The position numbers and the translations under genes are program-made. Of a DNA stretch of 14,985 bases, positions 1-7,279 are shown piece by piece. Numbering within the stretch: the first letter of the stretch is position 1; each line of letters opens with the position of its first letter. Under the pieces are notes generated by a model that was given only the letters and a program-made list of their open reading frames with translations, was not told where the DNA came from and did no database searches. The DNA lies in assembly GCA_002898115.1 (NCBI GenBank), contig BDTL01000099.1:1-14985 (forward strand), given 5' to 3'. The stretch is from a bacterium BMS3Bbin02 (GTDB taxonomy: Bacteria > Actinomycetota > Acidimicrobiia > Spongiisociales > UBA5794).

Positions 1-1
1 C

Positions 2-271
2 CTGGTATTCGTGTGGGACGGCATCGCGATCGGCTTCACGTCGCTGCGCTTCATTGCAGGGGCTATGGCAGTCGCAATGGTTATTGCAGTGGCGGTTCTG
101 ATGCTGGTCGAGCCGAGAGGGTGGGGTCTGCCGGGGGTGTGGTGGGGGATTGCGGCTCTGGTTGTTGTGCGGGCGGTGACGTTTGTTGTGTGGCACGCTG
201 TTGGCCCGCTCCGCGGACGAGATCGAGACCCCGGGTCTCCGGCAACGAGAACGCCAGAAACATCGCAATAA
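2..271 (+). CDS. MATE-family (DinF-like) multidrug exporter, C-terminal fragment
   Basis: This is the last 89 codons of a gene that starts left of the window; the frame is open from base 2 to a TAA at 269-271. The peptide begins LVFVWDGIAIG and carries two hydrophobic helices, FIAGAMAVAMVIAVAVLML and GVWWGIAALVVVRAVTFVVW, separated by a short loop with WGLPG. The phrase FVWDGIAIG followed by a helix pair with WGLPGVWWG is typical of the last two membrane segments of MATE/DinF Na+- or H+-coupled exporters. The fragment ends with a hydrophilic tail of about 22 residues rich in R, D, P and T. That tail and the last helix lie opposite the 3' end of the convergent MFS gene, an overlap of 191 bp. 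Family assignment is by recognition of the C-terminal pattern only; the substrate cannot be told. Confidence 0.7.
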   Translation: MVFVWDGIAIGFTSLRFIAGAMAVAMVIAVAVLMLVEPRGWGLPGVWWGIAALVVVRAVTFVVWHAVGPLRGRDRDPGSPATRTPETSQ

Positions 272-1418
272 TCAGTCCGGAGCCAAGCAGTGTGATCGTC
301 GATGAGAGGCCAAAGGAGTCAATCATGACGCCTCCGACGATGAATCCGAAAATTGACCCGAGTATCGCAATGTTTGTCAGCCAACCCGAAGCCGACGCCC
401 GCACACGTGTCGGAAAGAGCTCTGACCGGTGGGCTGCGAATGCTGGCGACAGCATCGAGACACCGAAGGTCGCGACAAAGATGGCCGGGGCGAGCAGCCA
501 CCCGGATGAGACTATGTAGAACGCGATCCCACCCACGAGACCGAGGGCCAGGGAGACGACAGTTGTCGGTCTCCTGCCCAGATTGTCCGCGGCCCGACCG
601 CCGACAAAGAGCCCCGACAGTCCGGCGCCTGAGAAGATGGTGATCAGGAACTGTGCAGCGCTTGTCTTCCATTGCAAGTCATCGATCAGACGCTCAAGTG
701 CAAAATCGAACGCCGGCGAGGCGAATGCCGCGACGAAAAAACTGATGCCTGCAAGAGGCCAGAAATGTCGACCAAGACCCGCCCGGAGCGCGTGCCCGAA
801 CGTAATCCGGGTGGAGTACTGCACGTACGCCCGGCTCTCAGCTAGGTATGTGTTGAGAATCGGATAGGCGGCCAAAGCCAGCACGGAAATACCGAACAGG
901 ATTCTGTATCCGTCGGTGGAGCTGTCGGCGAGTGGTAGTAACCACAGAGACAGTCCGGTTCCGAGACCACCGAAGACGCCGTAGATTCCGAGTCCGTACG
1001 CGCGGAGGGCGGGGGATAACTCCTCTGCCACAATGACGATCGCAATACCGGCGACCGCGACCACCCCGATTCTGGTGAGGCTTTGACCGATGACGTAGGC
1101 GGGGGCCCCGGGGACGAGGGCAGTGATGAGGTTACCTGCCGGGAGGAACAGGTATGCCAGGAGAAGGGGCTTGCGCCTACCGGCTGCATCGGCCCGCAGG
1201 GCGAACAGCAATCCGAGCAGCGACGCGGCCCGCACGAGGGCGAAGAGCGTAGACATGTCTCCCTCGGTGAGACCGAGTGACTTGCGCGCGAACGGAAGTG
1301 TGTGTGCCATGAGTGCTCCACCGAAGCCGATGAAGAAAGCCACGAGACCCATGAGGAACAACACGCGACGGTCGCGAAGTGTGAAGCTTGGTCGACGCTG
1401 GGGGACAGGTGCGGTCAT
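81..1418 (-). CDS. MFS transporter (sugar/organic-acid-porter type), 12 TM
   Basis: This is a complete 445-residue polytopic membrane protein of the major facilitator superfamily. A short basic N-terminus is followed by about 12 hydrophobic helices. The family's loop motif appears twice: RADAAGRRKP between helices 2 and 3, and GGRAADNLGRRP between helices 8 and 9. RSELFPTRVRAS resembles the E-FPTR-R signature after helix 10 in the sugar-porter and AAHS branches, and the domain closes with LPETRG at residues 392-397. About 48 residues follow that are rich in Pro, Gln, Ser and Ala, unlike the rest of the protein. They are encoded opposite the MATE gene's helices, so they look like read-through past a lost stop. 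The ATG start has AAGGA 3 nt upstream. The substrate is unknown. The gene is divergent from ccdA and convergent with the MATE gene. Confidence 0.88.
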   Translation of the reverse strand: MTAPVPQRRPSFTLRDRRVLFLMGLVAFFIGFGGALMAHTLPFARKSLGLTEGDMSTLFALVRAASLLGLLFALRADAAGRRKPLLLAYLFLPAGNLITALVPGAPAYVIGQSLTRIGVVAVAGIAIVIVAEELSPALRAYGLGIYGVFGGLGTGLSLWLLPLADSSTDGYRILFGISVLALAAYPILNTYLAESRAYVQYSTRITFGHALRAGLGRHFWPLAGISFFVAAFASPAFDFALERLIDDLQWKTSAAQFLITIFSGAGLSGLFVGGRAADNLGRRPTTVVSLALGLVGGIAFYIVSSGWLLAPAIFVATFGVSMLSPAFAAHRSELFPTRVRASASGWLTNIAILGSIFGFIVGGVMIDSFGLSSTITLLGSGLIIAMFLAFSLPETRGLDLVRGAGQQRATQQTSPPAQQPEPQSPTTPPADPTLSARPASEPPLQ

Positions 1419-1455
1419 GGAGTCCTTGGATCAGGAACGGACGAATGTTGGGAAG

Positions 1456-1461
1456 AGGATA
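1456..1461 (-). promoter_or_regulatory. Possible -10 element for the MFS gene
   Basis: On the - strand this reads TATCCT, a TANNNT-type -10, about 37 nt upstream of the MFS start in the 156-bp divergent gap. No convincing -35 lies 16-18 nt further upstream. I therefore give it only as the best candidate. The gap also holds a short inverted repeat, GGTTC-N7-GAACC at 1540-1556, just ahead of the ccdA Shine-Dalgarno, whose role I cannot tell. Confidence 0.25.
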
Positions 1462-1562
1462 GTGGTTCTCGCTCGTGTCGGGCGCTAGTTTGCGCAATCG
1501 GGTTCATCTCGTGGGAACATGTCGAACGTTGCGACCGTTGGTTCGCTCGAAGAACCGGAAGC

Positions 1563-1568
1563 GGAAGG
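1563..1568 (+). promoter_or_regulatory. Ribosome binding site fixing the ccdA start
   Basis: GGAAGG lies 6 nt upstream of the GTG at 1575. It supports the GTG over an out-of-frame ATG at 1571 and over any in-frame start further upstream. Confidence 0.6.
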
Positions 1569-1574
1569 CCATGT

Positions 1575-2327
1575 GTGGACCCACTGAAATTGATCGCAGC
1601 ATTCGGTTGGGGGGCTTTTTCATTTCTCTCACCGTGCGTTCTCCCGTTGGTACCCGGTTACCTGTCGTTGATGAGCGGGTACTCACTCCGGGAAATAGCG
1701 GAGGGCACAGCCTCAAAGCGTAAGGTCCTCAACCGGACCGCGCTATTCGTACTCGGATTCTCGATCGTCTTCATGGCGACGGGCGCGGCAGCGACGAGTG
1801 TCGCCAGGTTCATGCTTGAGTCGCGTGCAGCGTTTGAGACTGTTGCCGGATGGTTTGTGTTGGCGATGGGGCTTTTCATTGTGTTCACTGCCCTGTGGCA
1901 ACCCTCGTTCACGATGCCGATGATGAAGGAGCGACGGTTCGAGATGAGGCCGGACCGCCTCGGACCCGCCGGGCCGGTGTTGATGGGATCCGCGTTTGCT
2001 GTCGGCTGGACCCCGTGTGTCGGGCCTTTCCTTGCAAGTGTCTACGCCCTAACCGGAGCATCGGACACAGTATTCCAGGGTGTCGTGTTACTCGGGTTCT
2101 ACTCGCTCGGGCTTGGTTTGCCATTCTTGTTGTCCGCTCTCTTTGTCCAGCGGGCCCTCGGTACCTTCACGTGGCTCAAACCTCACCTCACGAAGATCTC
2201 TGTTTTGTCGGGGCTGCTGCTCGCCGGATTCGGATATCTCTTGCTGACTGGCCAGATCGGACGCCTTTCCGGCATCTTCAGCGATTGGCTCGACTTCCTC
2301 AATCTCAGCTTCCTGACGACGGTGTGA
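1575..2327 (+). CDS. ccdA: CcdA-like cytochrome c biogenesis / thiol-disulfide membrane protein
   Basis: This is a 250-residue membrane protein of the CcdA/DsbD transmembrane-domain family, which carries electrons from cytoplasmic thioredoxin across the membrane to apo-cytochrome c or other thiol partners. Two cysteines sit in the expected settings: C21 in SFLSPCVLPLVPGY at the first helix, and C148 in AVGWTPCVGP at the fourth. Six hydrophobic helices are visible and the length fits the family (about 220-250). The frame is open further upstream, but a GTG at 1575 is preferred: it has GGAAGG 6 nt before it, and the added upstream residues look non-coding and run into the MFS gene. No ResB, ResC or CcsX gene is adjacent. 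A small c-type cytochrome 4.6 kb downstream is one possible client, but this is inference. trpE begins 39 bp later. Confidence 0.88.
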   Translation: MDPLKLIAAFGWGAFSFLSPCVLPLVPGYLSLMSGYSLREIAEGTASKRKVLNRTALFVLGFSIVFMATGAAATSVARFMLESRAAFETVAGWFVLAMGLFIVFTALWQPSFTMPMMKERRFEMRPDRLGPAGPVLMGSAFAVGWTPCVGPFLASVYALTGASDTVFQGVVLLGFYSLGLGLPFLLSALFVQRALGTFTWLKPHLTKISVLSGLLLAGFGYLLLTGQIGRLSGIFSDWLDFLNLSFLTTV

Positions 2328-2353
2328 ACGGTCGGAGCCGTACCCGAGTGTCC

Positions 2354-2359
2354 TAAGGT
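2354..2359 (+). promoter_or_regulatory. TAAGGT before trpE: -10 of a leaderless promoter or Shine-Dalgarno
   Basis: TAAGGT fits the TANNNT -10 pattern and sits 7 nt before the trpE ATG, almost the spacing seen at three other genes here (TANACT-N6-ATG). The inner AAGG is also an acceptable Shine-Dalgarno at 8 nt spacing, so the two readings compete. With only 39 bp between ccdA and trpE there is no room for a leader-peptide attenuator or T-box. Confidence 0.3.
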
Positions 2360-2366
2360 TTGGTCC

Positions 2367-3851
2367 ATGGATGTGACCCTTACCAGCAAGGCGTTCCTCG
2401 AACTCGCCGCCGACTACAACGTCGTTCCCGTTTCTGTGGAGATCCTCGGCGATCGAGAGACTCCGGTGTCCGTGTTTGAACGCCTTGTCGGGGATGCCGA
2501 CGGGTTCCTGCTCGAATCCGTCGAAGGCGGGGAGCGATGGGCGCGGTGGTCGTTTGTTGGATGGAACCCCGAGTTCACATTGGTGTCGATCGATGGCGTG
2601 AGCACAGCAGAATCTGCCGTGGTGAACATCGCCGACCTCGACCCTCTCGCCGCATTGGAGGCACTCACGGAGGCGTACCGTACACCGCCTCCCGATCAGC
2701 TCGGACTTGGTGAGAATGTGCCTCCGCTGTTCGCCGGAGCGGTCGGGTACCTGGCATACGACGCCGTTCGCTACATCGAGCATCTCCCACACCGACCGCC
2801 GGATGATCGTGGTCTTCCGGAGTCGATGTTTCAGTTCGTTGGCTCAATGGCAATCGTCGACCGGTTCCGTCAGACGATCCGTCTGGTGCGCAACGTGTTC
2901 GTCGGCGACAATCCGGCCCACCAATACGAAGCCGCCGTTGCGGATCTACACGCCATGATCGAGAGGCTCGGAGAGGCCATGCGGCACCGAGTGTTGCCAC
3001 GCCCCGCCTTTGCGGATCGTGGGGAGCCTCGCTGCAACGTTGACCAGGAGACATTCGAAGCCACGGTTCGCAAAGCAATCGATCACATCGAAAACGGCGA
3101 TGCGTTTCAGATCGTGCCATCTCTGCGACTCGAGGTGGATTTCGACGGTGACGCCTTCGACGTGTACCGGGCACTCCGGCTGGTGAATCCGAGTCCGTAT
3201 CTGTTCTTCGTACGCAATCAAGGGCTCGCTCTTGCAGGCTCCTCACCCGAGCTCATGACGCGAACCAGGAACGGCAAGGTGTACTCAAGGCCGATCGCCG
3301 GCACCCGATGGCGCGGGGCGACGCCGGCGGAAGACGAAGCCCTGGCCGAGGAGCTACTCAACGATCCCAAGGAGAGGGCCGAGCATGTCATGCTCATCGA
3401 TCTGGCTCGCAACGACGTTGGGCGAATCGCAGAGTTTGGCTCGGTGAGCGTTGACGACTTGATGGTGATCGAACGTTACAGCCATGTCATGCACCTTGTG
3501 TCTGGCGTATCTGGCACGGTTCGCGATGGCGTTGGTCCTGTCGACGTGTTGCGCGCAACATTTCCGCACGGGACGGTGTCCGGGGCCCCCAAGGTCCGTG
3601 CAATGGAGATTATCGATGAACTAGAGTCCGTCGCCCGAGGTCCGTACGCCGGGGCCGTCGGGTACATCGATTTCTCCGGAAATGTCGACACTGCAATTGC
3701 GCTTCGCACTCTCGTGATAGCCGACGGCAGGGCGTGGGTCCAGGCGGGCGCCGGCGTCGTTGCCGACTCCGATCCGACGGCCGAGTACGTTGAGTCGATG
3801 AACAAAGCCGCAGCCGCACTCGCTGCTGTTGCCGCAGCAGACAAGGTGTGA
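2367..3851 (+). CDS. trpE: Anthranilate synthase component I
   Basis: This 494-residue chorismate-utilising enzyme makes anthranilate from chorismate with ammonia supplied by TrpG, the first step of tryptophan synthesis. The N-terminal domain has GFLLESVEGGERWARWSFVG, with LLES at residues 48-51, the motif tied to tryptophan feedback inhibition. The C-terminal catalytic domain shows FQIVPSLRL, SRPIAGTRWRG, ERAEHVMLIDLARNDVGR, ERYSHVMHLVSG, HGTVSGAPK (401-409) and RGPYAGAVGY. Alanine in PIAGT (A311) rather than lysine separates it from PabB, where a lysine forms the covalent intermediate. Its length is normal and it is not fused to TrpG. Neither trpG nor trpD is in the window, so its glutaminase partner must be encoded elsewhere. 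It ends with a 4-bp GTGA overlap, or a 2-bp gap, into the next gene. Confidence 0.97.
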   Translation: MDVTLTSKAFLELAADYNVVPVSVEILGDRETPVSVFERLVGDADGFLLESVEGGERWARWSFVGWNPEFTLVSIDGVSTAESAVVNIADLDPLAALEALTEAYRTPPPDQLGLGENVPPLFAGAVGYLAYDAVRYIEHLPHRPPDDRGLPESMFQFVGSMAIVDRFRQTIRLVRNVFVGDNPAHQYEAAVADLHAMIERLGEAMRHRVLPRPAFADRGEPRCNVDQETFEATVRKAIDHIENGDAFQIVPSLRLEVDFDGDAFDVYRALRLVNPSPYLFFVRNQGLALAGSSPELMTRTRNGKVYSRPIAGTRWRGATPAEDEALAEELLNDPKERAEHVMLIDLARNDVGRIAEFGSVSVDDLMVIERYSHVMHLVSGVSGTVRDGVGPVDVLRATFPHGTVSGAPKVRAMEIIDELESVARGPYAGAVGYIDFSGNVDTAIALRTLVIADGRAWVQAGAGVVADSDPTAEYVESMNKAAAALAAVAAADKV

Positions 3852-3853
3852 CC

Positions 3854-4822
3854 GTGGCGCCCGCCGACGACGTCACCGGTGAGTACCTGGCTCTGCGAAC
3901 CGGCGCCGGCGTAGTCGCCGATCGGTTCGAGGCGGTATGGATCCGTGGCGCTGACACGACACCCTTCCTCCAGGCAACACTCACCCAGGACATGTCGGGA
4001 TTGGCAGCCGGCGAAATTACTCGTGCGTTCCTACTCACTTCGAAGGGGAAGGTGCGCGCGCTTCTGTGGGTCCTCGTGGGCGCCAACGAGGTGATCTTGT
4101 TGTGTGACAAGGGGCGCCAAGCTGACGTGCTCCGCGCGCTAGTTCTGCTCAACGTCAACATGGATGTGACCATTGATGCAGTCCTTGGTCCGGTGATCGA
4201 AGTAATCGGCCCGACCGCTGCCACGGTTGTTGGCAGCCTCGGATACGACGTGCAGGCGCCCCACCGGTGGGCGTTCTCTGAAGCGGGACATTGTGTCGCG
4301 GCGATCGGTCACATCCGTGTCGATCTCCCGAGATTCGTGCTGATAGGTCCATCATCGGATGTCGTGAGGAACTCCGGAGGTGTGTTCGTGGGGGACCTCG
4401 CTGCCGATGCTGTGCGGATCGAAGCAGGTGAACCTCAGGCAGGTCGCGACGTCGACGATGCAACGTTGGTGCACGAGGTAGGCGCCCTCGACGGTGCGGT
4501 CAGTTTCACGAAAGGGTGTTACCTGGGTCAGGAGATGGTCGAAAGGATCGACGCGCGTGGTCGGGTGAACCGGCGGATTGTCGGAGTAGTCGTGGGAACG
4601 AACGTGATCCCGCCGCACGGCTGTGAAGTCGTTCAGGGGTCGGCGGTGAGGGGACGTGTCACCTCGACTGCCGAATCACTGTATCTCCGAGCTCCAATCG
4701 TTCTTGCCATGGTGCGGCGCGAAGTAGTAGACGGTTCGGCGGTCACACTTACATGGGACGGCGGTTCAGCCCCGGGAACTGTGCACGAACTTCCACTCGA
4801 TACGTTTGCATCAATCAGTTGA
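3854..4822 (+). CDS. ygfZ: YgfZ/GcvT-like folate-binding protein
   Basis: This is a tetrahydrofolate-binding protein of the YgfZ (COG0354) family, a paralogue of GcvT linked to folate-dependent maintenance or repair of certain iron-sulfur enzymes. The decisive signature is KGCYLGQE (Cys 222, counted from the chosen start) followed by MVERIDARGRVNRR, the K-G-C-[YF]-x-G-Q-E motif that sets YgfZ apart from GcvT. The first 230 residues form the GcvT-like fold, and the end holds the usual small beta-barrel. Two GTG starts are possible. The one at 3848 overlaps the trpE stop but would leave AAGG only 1 nt away. The one at 3854 has AAGG (3843-3846) 7 nt upstream and is preferred, giving 322 residues. 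Tight coupling to trpE implies co-transcription; no Fe-S enzyme gene is adjacent to explain it. Confidence 0.9.
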   Translation: MAPADDVTGEYLALRTGAGVVADRFEAVWIRGADTTPFLQATLTQDMSGLAAGEITRAFLLTSKGKVRALLWVLVGANEVILLCDKGRQADVLRALVLLNVNMDVTIDAVLGPVIEVIGPTAATVVGSLGYDVQAPHRWAFSEAGHCVAAIGHIRVDLPRFVLIGPSSDVVRNSGGVFVGDLAADAVRIEAGEPQAGRDVDDATLVHEVGALDGAVSFTKGCYLGQEMVERIDARGRVNRRIVGVVVGTNVIPPHGCEVVQGSAVRGRVTSTAESLYLRAPIVLAMVRREVVDGSAVTLTWDGGSAPGTVHELPLDTFASIS

Positions 4823-4849
4823 GTGCCTGGAGAAATCTGATGGTTGTTT

Positions 4850-4855
4850 TACAGT
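4850..4855 (+). promoter_or_regulatory. Possible -10 element for the two-component system genes
   Basis: TACAGT in the 82-bp gap between ygfZ and the response regulator fits TANNNT. A transcript starting about 7 nt downstream would have a leader of roughly 43 nt that includes the GGAGG ribosome binding site at 4895-4899. No good -35 is seen at 17 nt, so read-through from trpE-ygfZ is equally possible. Confidence 0.25.
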
Positions 4856-4894
4856 TCCCTCATATGTCGCGCCGAAGATAGGGAGAAGCCGTCT

Positions 4895-4899
4895 GGAGG
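4895..4899 (+). promoter_or_regulatory. Ribosome binding site fixing the response-regulator start
   Basis: GGAGG lies 5 nt upstream of the ATG at 4905 and is the strongest Shine-Dalgarno in the window. It selects that ATG over an in-frame ATG at 4806 inside ygfZ, which would add 33 residues with no receiver-domain character. Confidence 0.7.
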
Positions 4900-4904
4900 T
4901 GAGC

Positions 4905-5576
4905 ATGAGCCAGGGCACGATTCTGCTAATTGAAGATGATCCCGATATTGCGGATCTGCTCGACATGACCTTCGCCCAGGAGGGGTTTCGTCTCGTGCAT
5001 CACTCCACCGGTGAGCAGGGTTTGGAGCGACTCTCGCAGCGCGATATCCGGGTGGTGTTGCTCGACATCGGTCTCCCAGGTATCGACGGTCACGAGGTCT
5101 GTCGCAGAATTCGCGCATCGAGCGACGTGCCCGTGATCATGCTCACTGCCCGTGATGGTGAGATTGACACCGTTGTTGGGCTTGAGATGGGCGCCGACGA
5201 CTATGTCACGAAGCCGTTTTCGCCCCGGGAGGTTGTCGCACGGGTGAAAGCTGTCCTGCGGCGATCCGAAGAACGCTCGACTGCCCCGGACACCGTCGAG
5301 GTAGAGGGTTGGCGTTTCGACTCGGGGCGGCGCGATGTCACGGACCCCGACGGCAATGTGGTTCGCCCGACGGCGAGAGAGTTTGATCTCGTGTGGTACC
5401 TCGCAAGCCGCCGTGGCCTCGTGTTGTCGCGTAGCCAGATTCTCGAAGCTGTGTGGGGCTATGACTACTTCGGTGAGACGCGGACTGTCGACGTGCATAT
5501 TCGGCAACTCCGCAAGAAGCTGGACGGTGTGCCCATCGAGACCGTGTGGGGCGTCGGCTACCGGTTGGGGCAGTAG
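4905..5576 (+). CDS. OmpR/PhoB-family response regulator
   Basis: This is a 223-residue cytoplasmic DNA-binding regulator. The receiver domain (about residues 4-118) begins with ILLIEDDPDIADLL (acidic pair D11-D12), has the phospho-acceptor D54 in VVLLDIGLPGIDG, the switch threonine T81 in MLTARD, and K103 in DDYVTKPF. The C-terminal winged-helix domain (about 128-223) shows the VWGYDYFGETRTVDVHIRQL recognition-helix region followed by RKKL and ends with VWGVGYRLG, the standard OmpR/PhoB close. The next gene is its kinase, abutting without a gap, so the pair is almost certainly cognate. The signal and targets are unknown. Lying between trpE-ygfZ and a cytochrome-trpCFBA run, it could act on its own neighbourhood, but nothing in the sequence demonstrates that. 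Confidence 0.95.
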   Translation: MSQGTILLIEDDPDIADLLDMTFAQEGFRLVHHSTGEQGLERLSQRDIRVVLLDIGLPGIDGHEVCRRIRASSDVPVIMLTARDGEIDTVVGLEMGADDYVTKPFSPREVVARVKAVLRRSEERSTAPDTVEVEGWRFDSGRRDVTDPDGNVVRPTAREFDLVWYLASRRGLVLSRSQILEAVWGYDYFGETRTVDVHIRQLRKKLDGVPIETVWGVGYRLGQ

Positions 5577-6938
5577 ATGCGTGTGCGGCTACTCGTTGGA
5601 ACCCTCTTGGTCGCACTGCTGATGCTCGGTGTCGGGGGGGTCGCTGCGGTTCGGATTCAACAGAATGTCGCCGCGGATGCTCAGGAGCGGCTGTTTGCAC
5701 AGGCGAACAGGATTGCTCAACTCATCGATCGGATCGACACAAGCAGCGAACAACTCACTCGCGTGCAGCGTCGTGTTATCGAGGAATGGCGCAGGATTGC
5801 AGACTATGAATTCCTTGAGGTCGGCTACCTGACTGCGTCCGGATTGCGGATCACGACCGACAACCCCCAAATCCTTCCCAAGATTGGGAAGCTTGATGCC
5901 GACCGAGCCATCCAGGTTGTCCAGGTTGACGGTGAAGACGTGAACGTCGCAATCCGTATTGTGGACAACTCCGGTCAGGAGATCGTCATAGCAATCGGGT
6001 CGCGTGCTGGAATCATTGACCGCGAACTCTTCAACCGACCGATGGTTGTTGCGACGATTGTTGGGCTTCTCGCCGCGATCGGTTTGTCACTTCTGGTGTC
6101 TCAGCAACTGGGAAAACGAATCGATGCCTTATCCGATGCCGCCGGCGCAGTCGCAGGAGGGGACTTCAGCGCGCGGGTGGAGATCGGGGGGTCCGACGAG
6201 GTGGCACAGCTTGCCGAATCGTTCAATGATATGGCTGCCGAGCTGGCGGACGCCCAGCGTCGCGAGCGGGACTTCTTGATGAGTGTCGGACACGATCTAC
6301 GTACGCCGCTCACGACTATTCGGGGATACGCGGAGGCGCTCGATGCCGGTCGGGTTGACGAAGATCGGATGCCACGTGTTGCAGCGGTGTTGCATGCACA
6401 GGCCCAACGTCTTGCTCGACTCATCGAAGACCTCATGTTGCTGTCTCGTCTCGAGGCCCGCGAATTCACCATGCGCTACGAGCCGGTCGATCTCACCGCA
6501 CACCTTGCCGAGGCCGTTGATGTGCTCGTCACAAGGGCCGAGCCGCTCGATATCGCGATCAAATCGGATCTCGCCGAGTTACCCGTCGGCGAAACAGACC
6601 CGGATCGGATCAGCCAGATTGTCGGCAACCTGTTCGACAACGCGTTGCGGTACTCGCCCGAAGGCGGCACCATCCGGGTATCGCTTACTCGACCCGAGGA
6701 GCACTCCGCTCGCATTTCGGTTTCGGATAACGGACCGGGGATCGACTCCGAGGATCTGCCACACGTGTTTGAACGTCTCTACGTAGCTCAGCGCTATCAG
6801 GCGGTTCGCCCGGAGGGGAGCGGTCTCGGACTCGCCATTGTCGCCCAACTCGTCGACGCCCTTGGGGGAGCGGTACAGGTCGAGTCGGAGCTTGGTAACG
6901 GGACCACCGTGCACGTAACCCTACCCTGGCGAGAGTGA
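5577..6938 (+). CDS. Sensor histidine kinase with HAMP domain
   Basis: This is a 453-residue membrane-bound kinase, partner of the preceding regulator; its ATG follows the regulator's TAG directly. TM1 covers about residues 4-25 (RLLVGTLLVALLMLGVGGVA). A periplasmic or extracellular sensor segment of about 130 residues follows, with no cysteine, haem or PAS motif that I can recognise. TM2 covers about 156-177, then a HAMP linker (LGKRIDALSDAAGAVAGGDF to DEVAQLAESFNDMAAEL). The H-box is SVGHDLRTPLTTIRGY with H239. The ATPase domain has the N-box GNLFDNALRYSPEGG (N351, N355), G1 VSDNGPGID, the F-box LPHVFERLYVAQ and G2 GSGLGLAIV. All catalytic motifs are intact. The LRTPLTTIRGYAEAL style is common in actinobacterial kinases. 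The stimulus is unknown; the downstream cytochrome makes a redox or envelope cue one guess. Confidence 0.95.
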   Translation: MRVRLLVGTLLVALLMLGVGGVAAVRIQQNVAADAQERLFAQANRIAQLIDRIDTSSEQLTRVQRRVIEEWRRIADYEFLEVGYLTASGLRITTDNPQILPKIGKLDADRAIQVVQVDGEDVNVAIRIVDNSGQEIVIAIGSRAGIIDRELFNRPMVVATIVGLLAAIGLSLLVSQQLGKRIDALSDAAGAVAGGDFSARVEIGGSDEVAQLAESFNDMAAELADAQRRERDFLMSVGHDLRTPLTTIRGYAEALDAGRVDEDRMPRVAAVLHAQAQRLARLIEDLMLLSRLEAREFTMRYEPVDLTAHLAEAVDVLVTRAEPLDIAIKSDLAELPVGETDPDRISQIVGNLFDNALRYSPEGGTIRVSLTRPEEHSARISVSDNGPGIDSEDLPHVFERLYVAQRYQAVRPEGSGLGLAIVAQLVDALGGAVQVESELGNGTTVHVTLPWRE

Positions 6939-6952
6939 GACAAAGCCTCGCC

Positions 6953-6958
6953 TACACT
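6953..6958 (+). promoter_or_regulatory. -10 of a probable leaderless promoter for the cytochrome c gene
   Basis: CCTACACT contains TACACT exactly 6 nt before the ATG at 6965, so transcription would start at or within a nucleotide of the start codon. The identical octamer and spacing occur before polA, and TAGACT-N6-ATG occurs before the gene at 11085. No Shine-Dalgarno stands at a usable distance. No clear -35 is seen. Confidence 0.5.
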
Positions 6959-6964
6959 TGCGGG

Positions 6965-7276
6965 ATGCATCGACGGGTCTCCTTAGTTCTCCTCGTTTCC
7001 TTGTTCGTACTCTCCAGCTGTGGCAGTTCGATCGAAGGCAAATACGGGGTGGATCTGTTCCAGGCGAGCTGTGCGACATGTCATGCCGGTGACCTCAGTG
7101 GCGGGTTCGGGCCACCACTCGGATTCAATTCGAACAGTGCGTTGAACCTGACGGATGAGCAGATTGGCAACTCGATCCGAGTCGGGCCGGGCGCCATGCC
7201 TGCGTTCTCCCAACTCGATGATGAGCAGATCGCCTCGTTGGTCGAGTTCCTCCGCTGGATGCAGCAGGGGGAATAG
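6965..7276 (+). CDS. Monohaem c-type cytochrome, predicted lipoprotein
   Basis: This is a 103-residue small cytochrome c. The N-terminus MHRR is followed by a hydrophobic stretch ending in LSSC, a lipobox, so lipidation at C19 and anchoring to the outer face of the membrane are predicted. The haem-binding motif is CATCH at residues 36-40, and M78 in GPGAMPAF is the likely sixth ligand. Flanking GDLSGGFGPPLG and DEQIASLVEFLRWMQ match class I cytochromes c. The ATG at 6965 is preferred because it places the signal peptide properly and has a -10 exactly 6 nt upstream; an in-frame ATG at 6935 would add ten unrelated residues inside the kinase end. The protein should carry electrons between a membrane complex and an oxidase or similar acceptor; the partner is not in the window. 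trpC begins 3 nt after it. Confidence 0.9.
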   Translation: MHRRVSLVLLVSLFVLSSCGSSIEGKYGVDLFQASCATCHAGDLSGGFGPPLGFNSNSALNLTDEQIGNSIRVGPGAMPAFSQLDDEQIASLVEFLRWMQQGE

Positions 7277-7279
7277 GCG

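Noticed and set aside
1302..1574. An N-terminal extension of the ccdA frame starting at ATG 1302
   Set aside because: It would overlap the MFS gene start by over 100 bp and adds Cys/His-rich, non-membrane residues. GTG 1575 has a good Shine-Dalgarno and gives the normal CcdA N-terminus.
2328..2366. Tryptophan attenuator, T-box or leader peptide before trpE
   Set aside because: Only 39 bp separate ccdA and trpE. There is no run of Trp codons and no terminator/antiterminator pair, only a 4-bp ACGG/CCGT match.
2088..2792. A 234-codon - strand frame across the ccdA-trpE junction
   Set aside because: It is antisense to two well-supported genes and has no recognisable domain.
3848..3853. GTG at 3848 as the ygfZ start (overlapping GTGA)
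   Set aside because: It is possible, but its only Shine-Dalgarno-like AAGG is 1 nt away; GTG 3854 has proper spacing. The choice affects only two residues.
6935..6964. An earlier ATG for the cytochrome c gene
   Set aside because: It would add MRQSLAYTCG ahead of a complete lipoprotein signal peptide, and the -10 at 6953 lies downstream of it.
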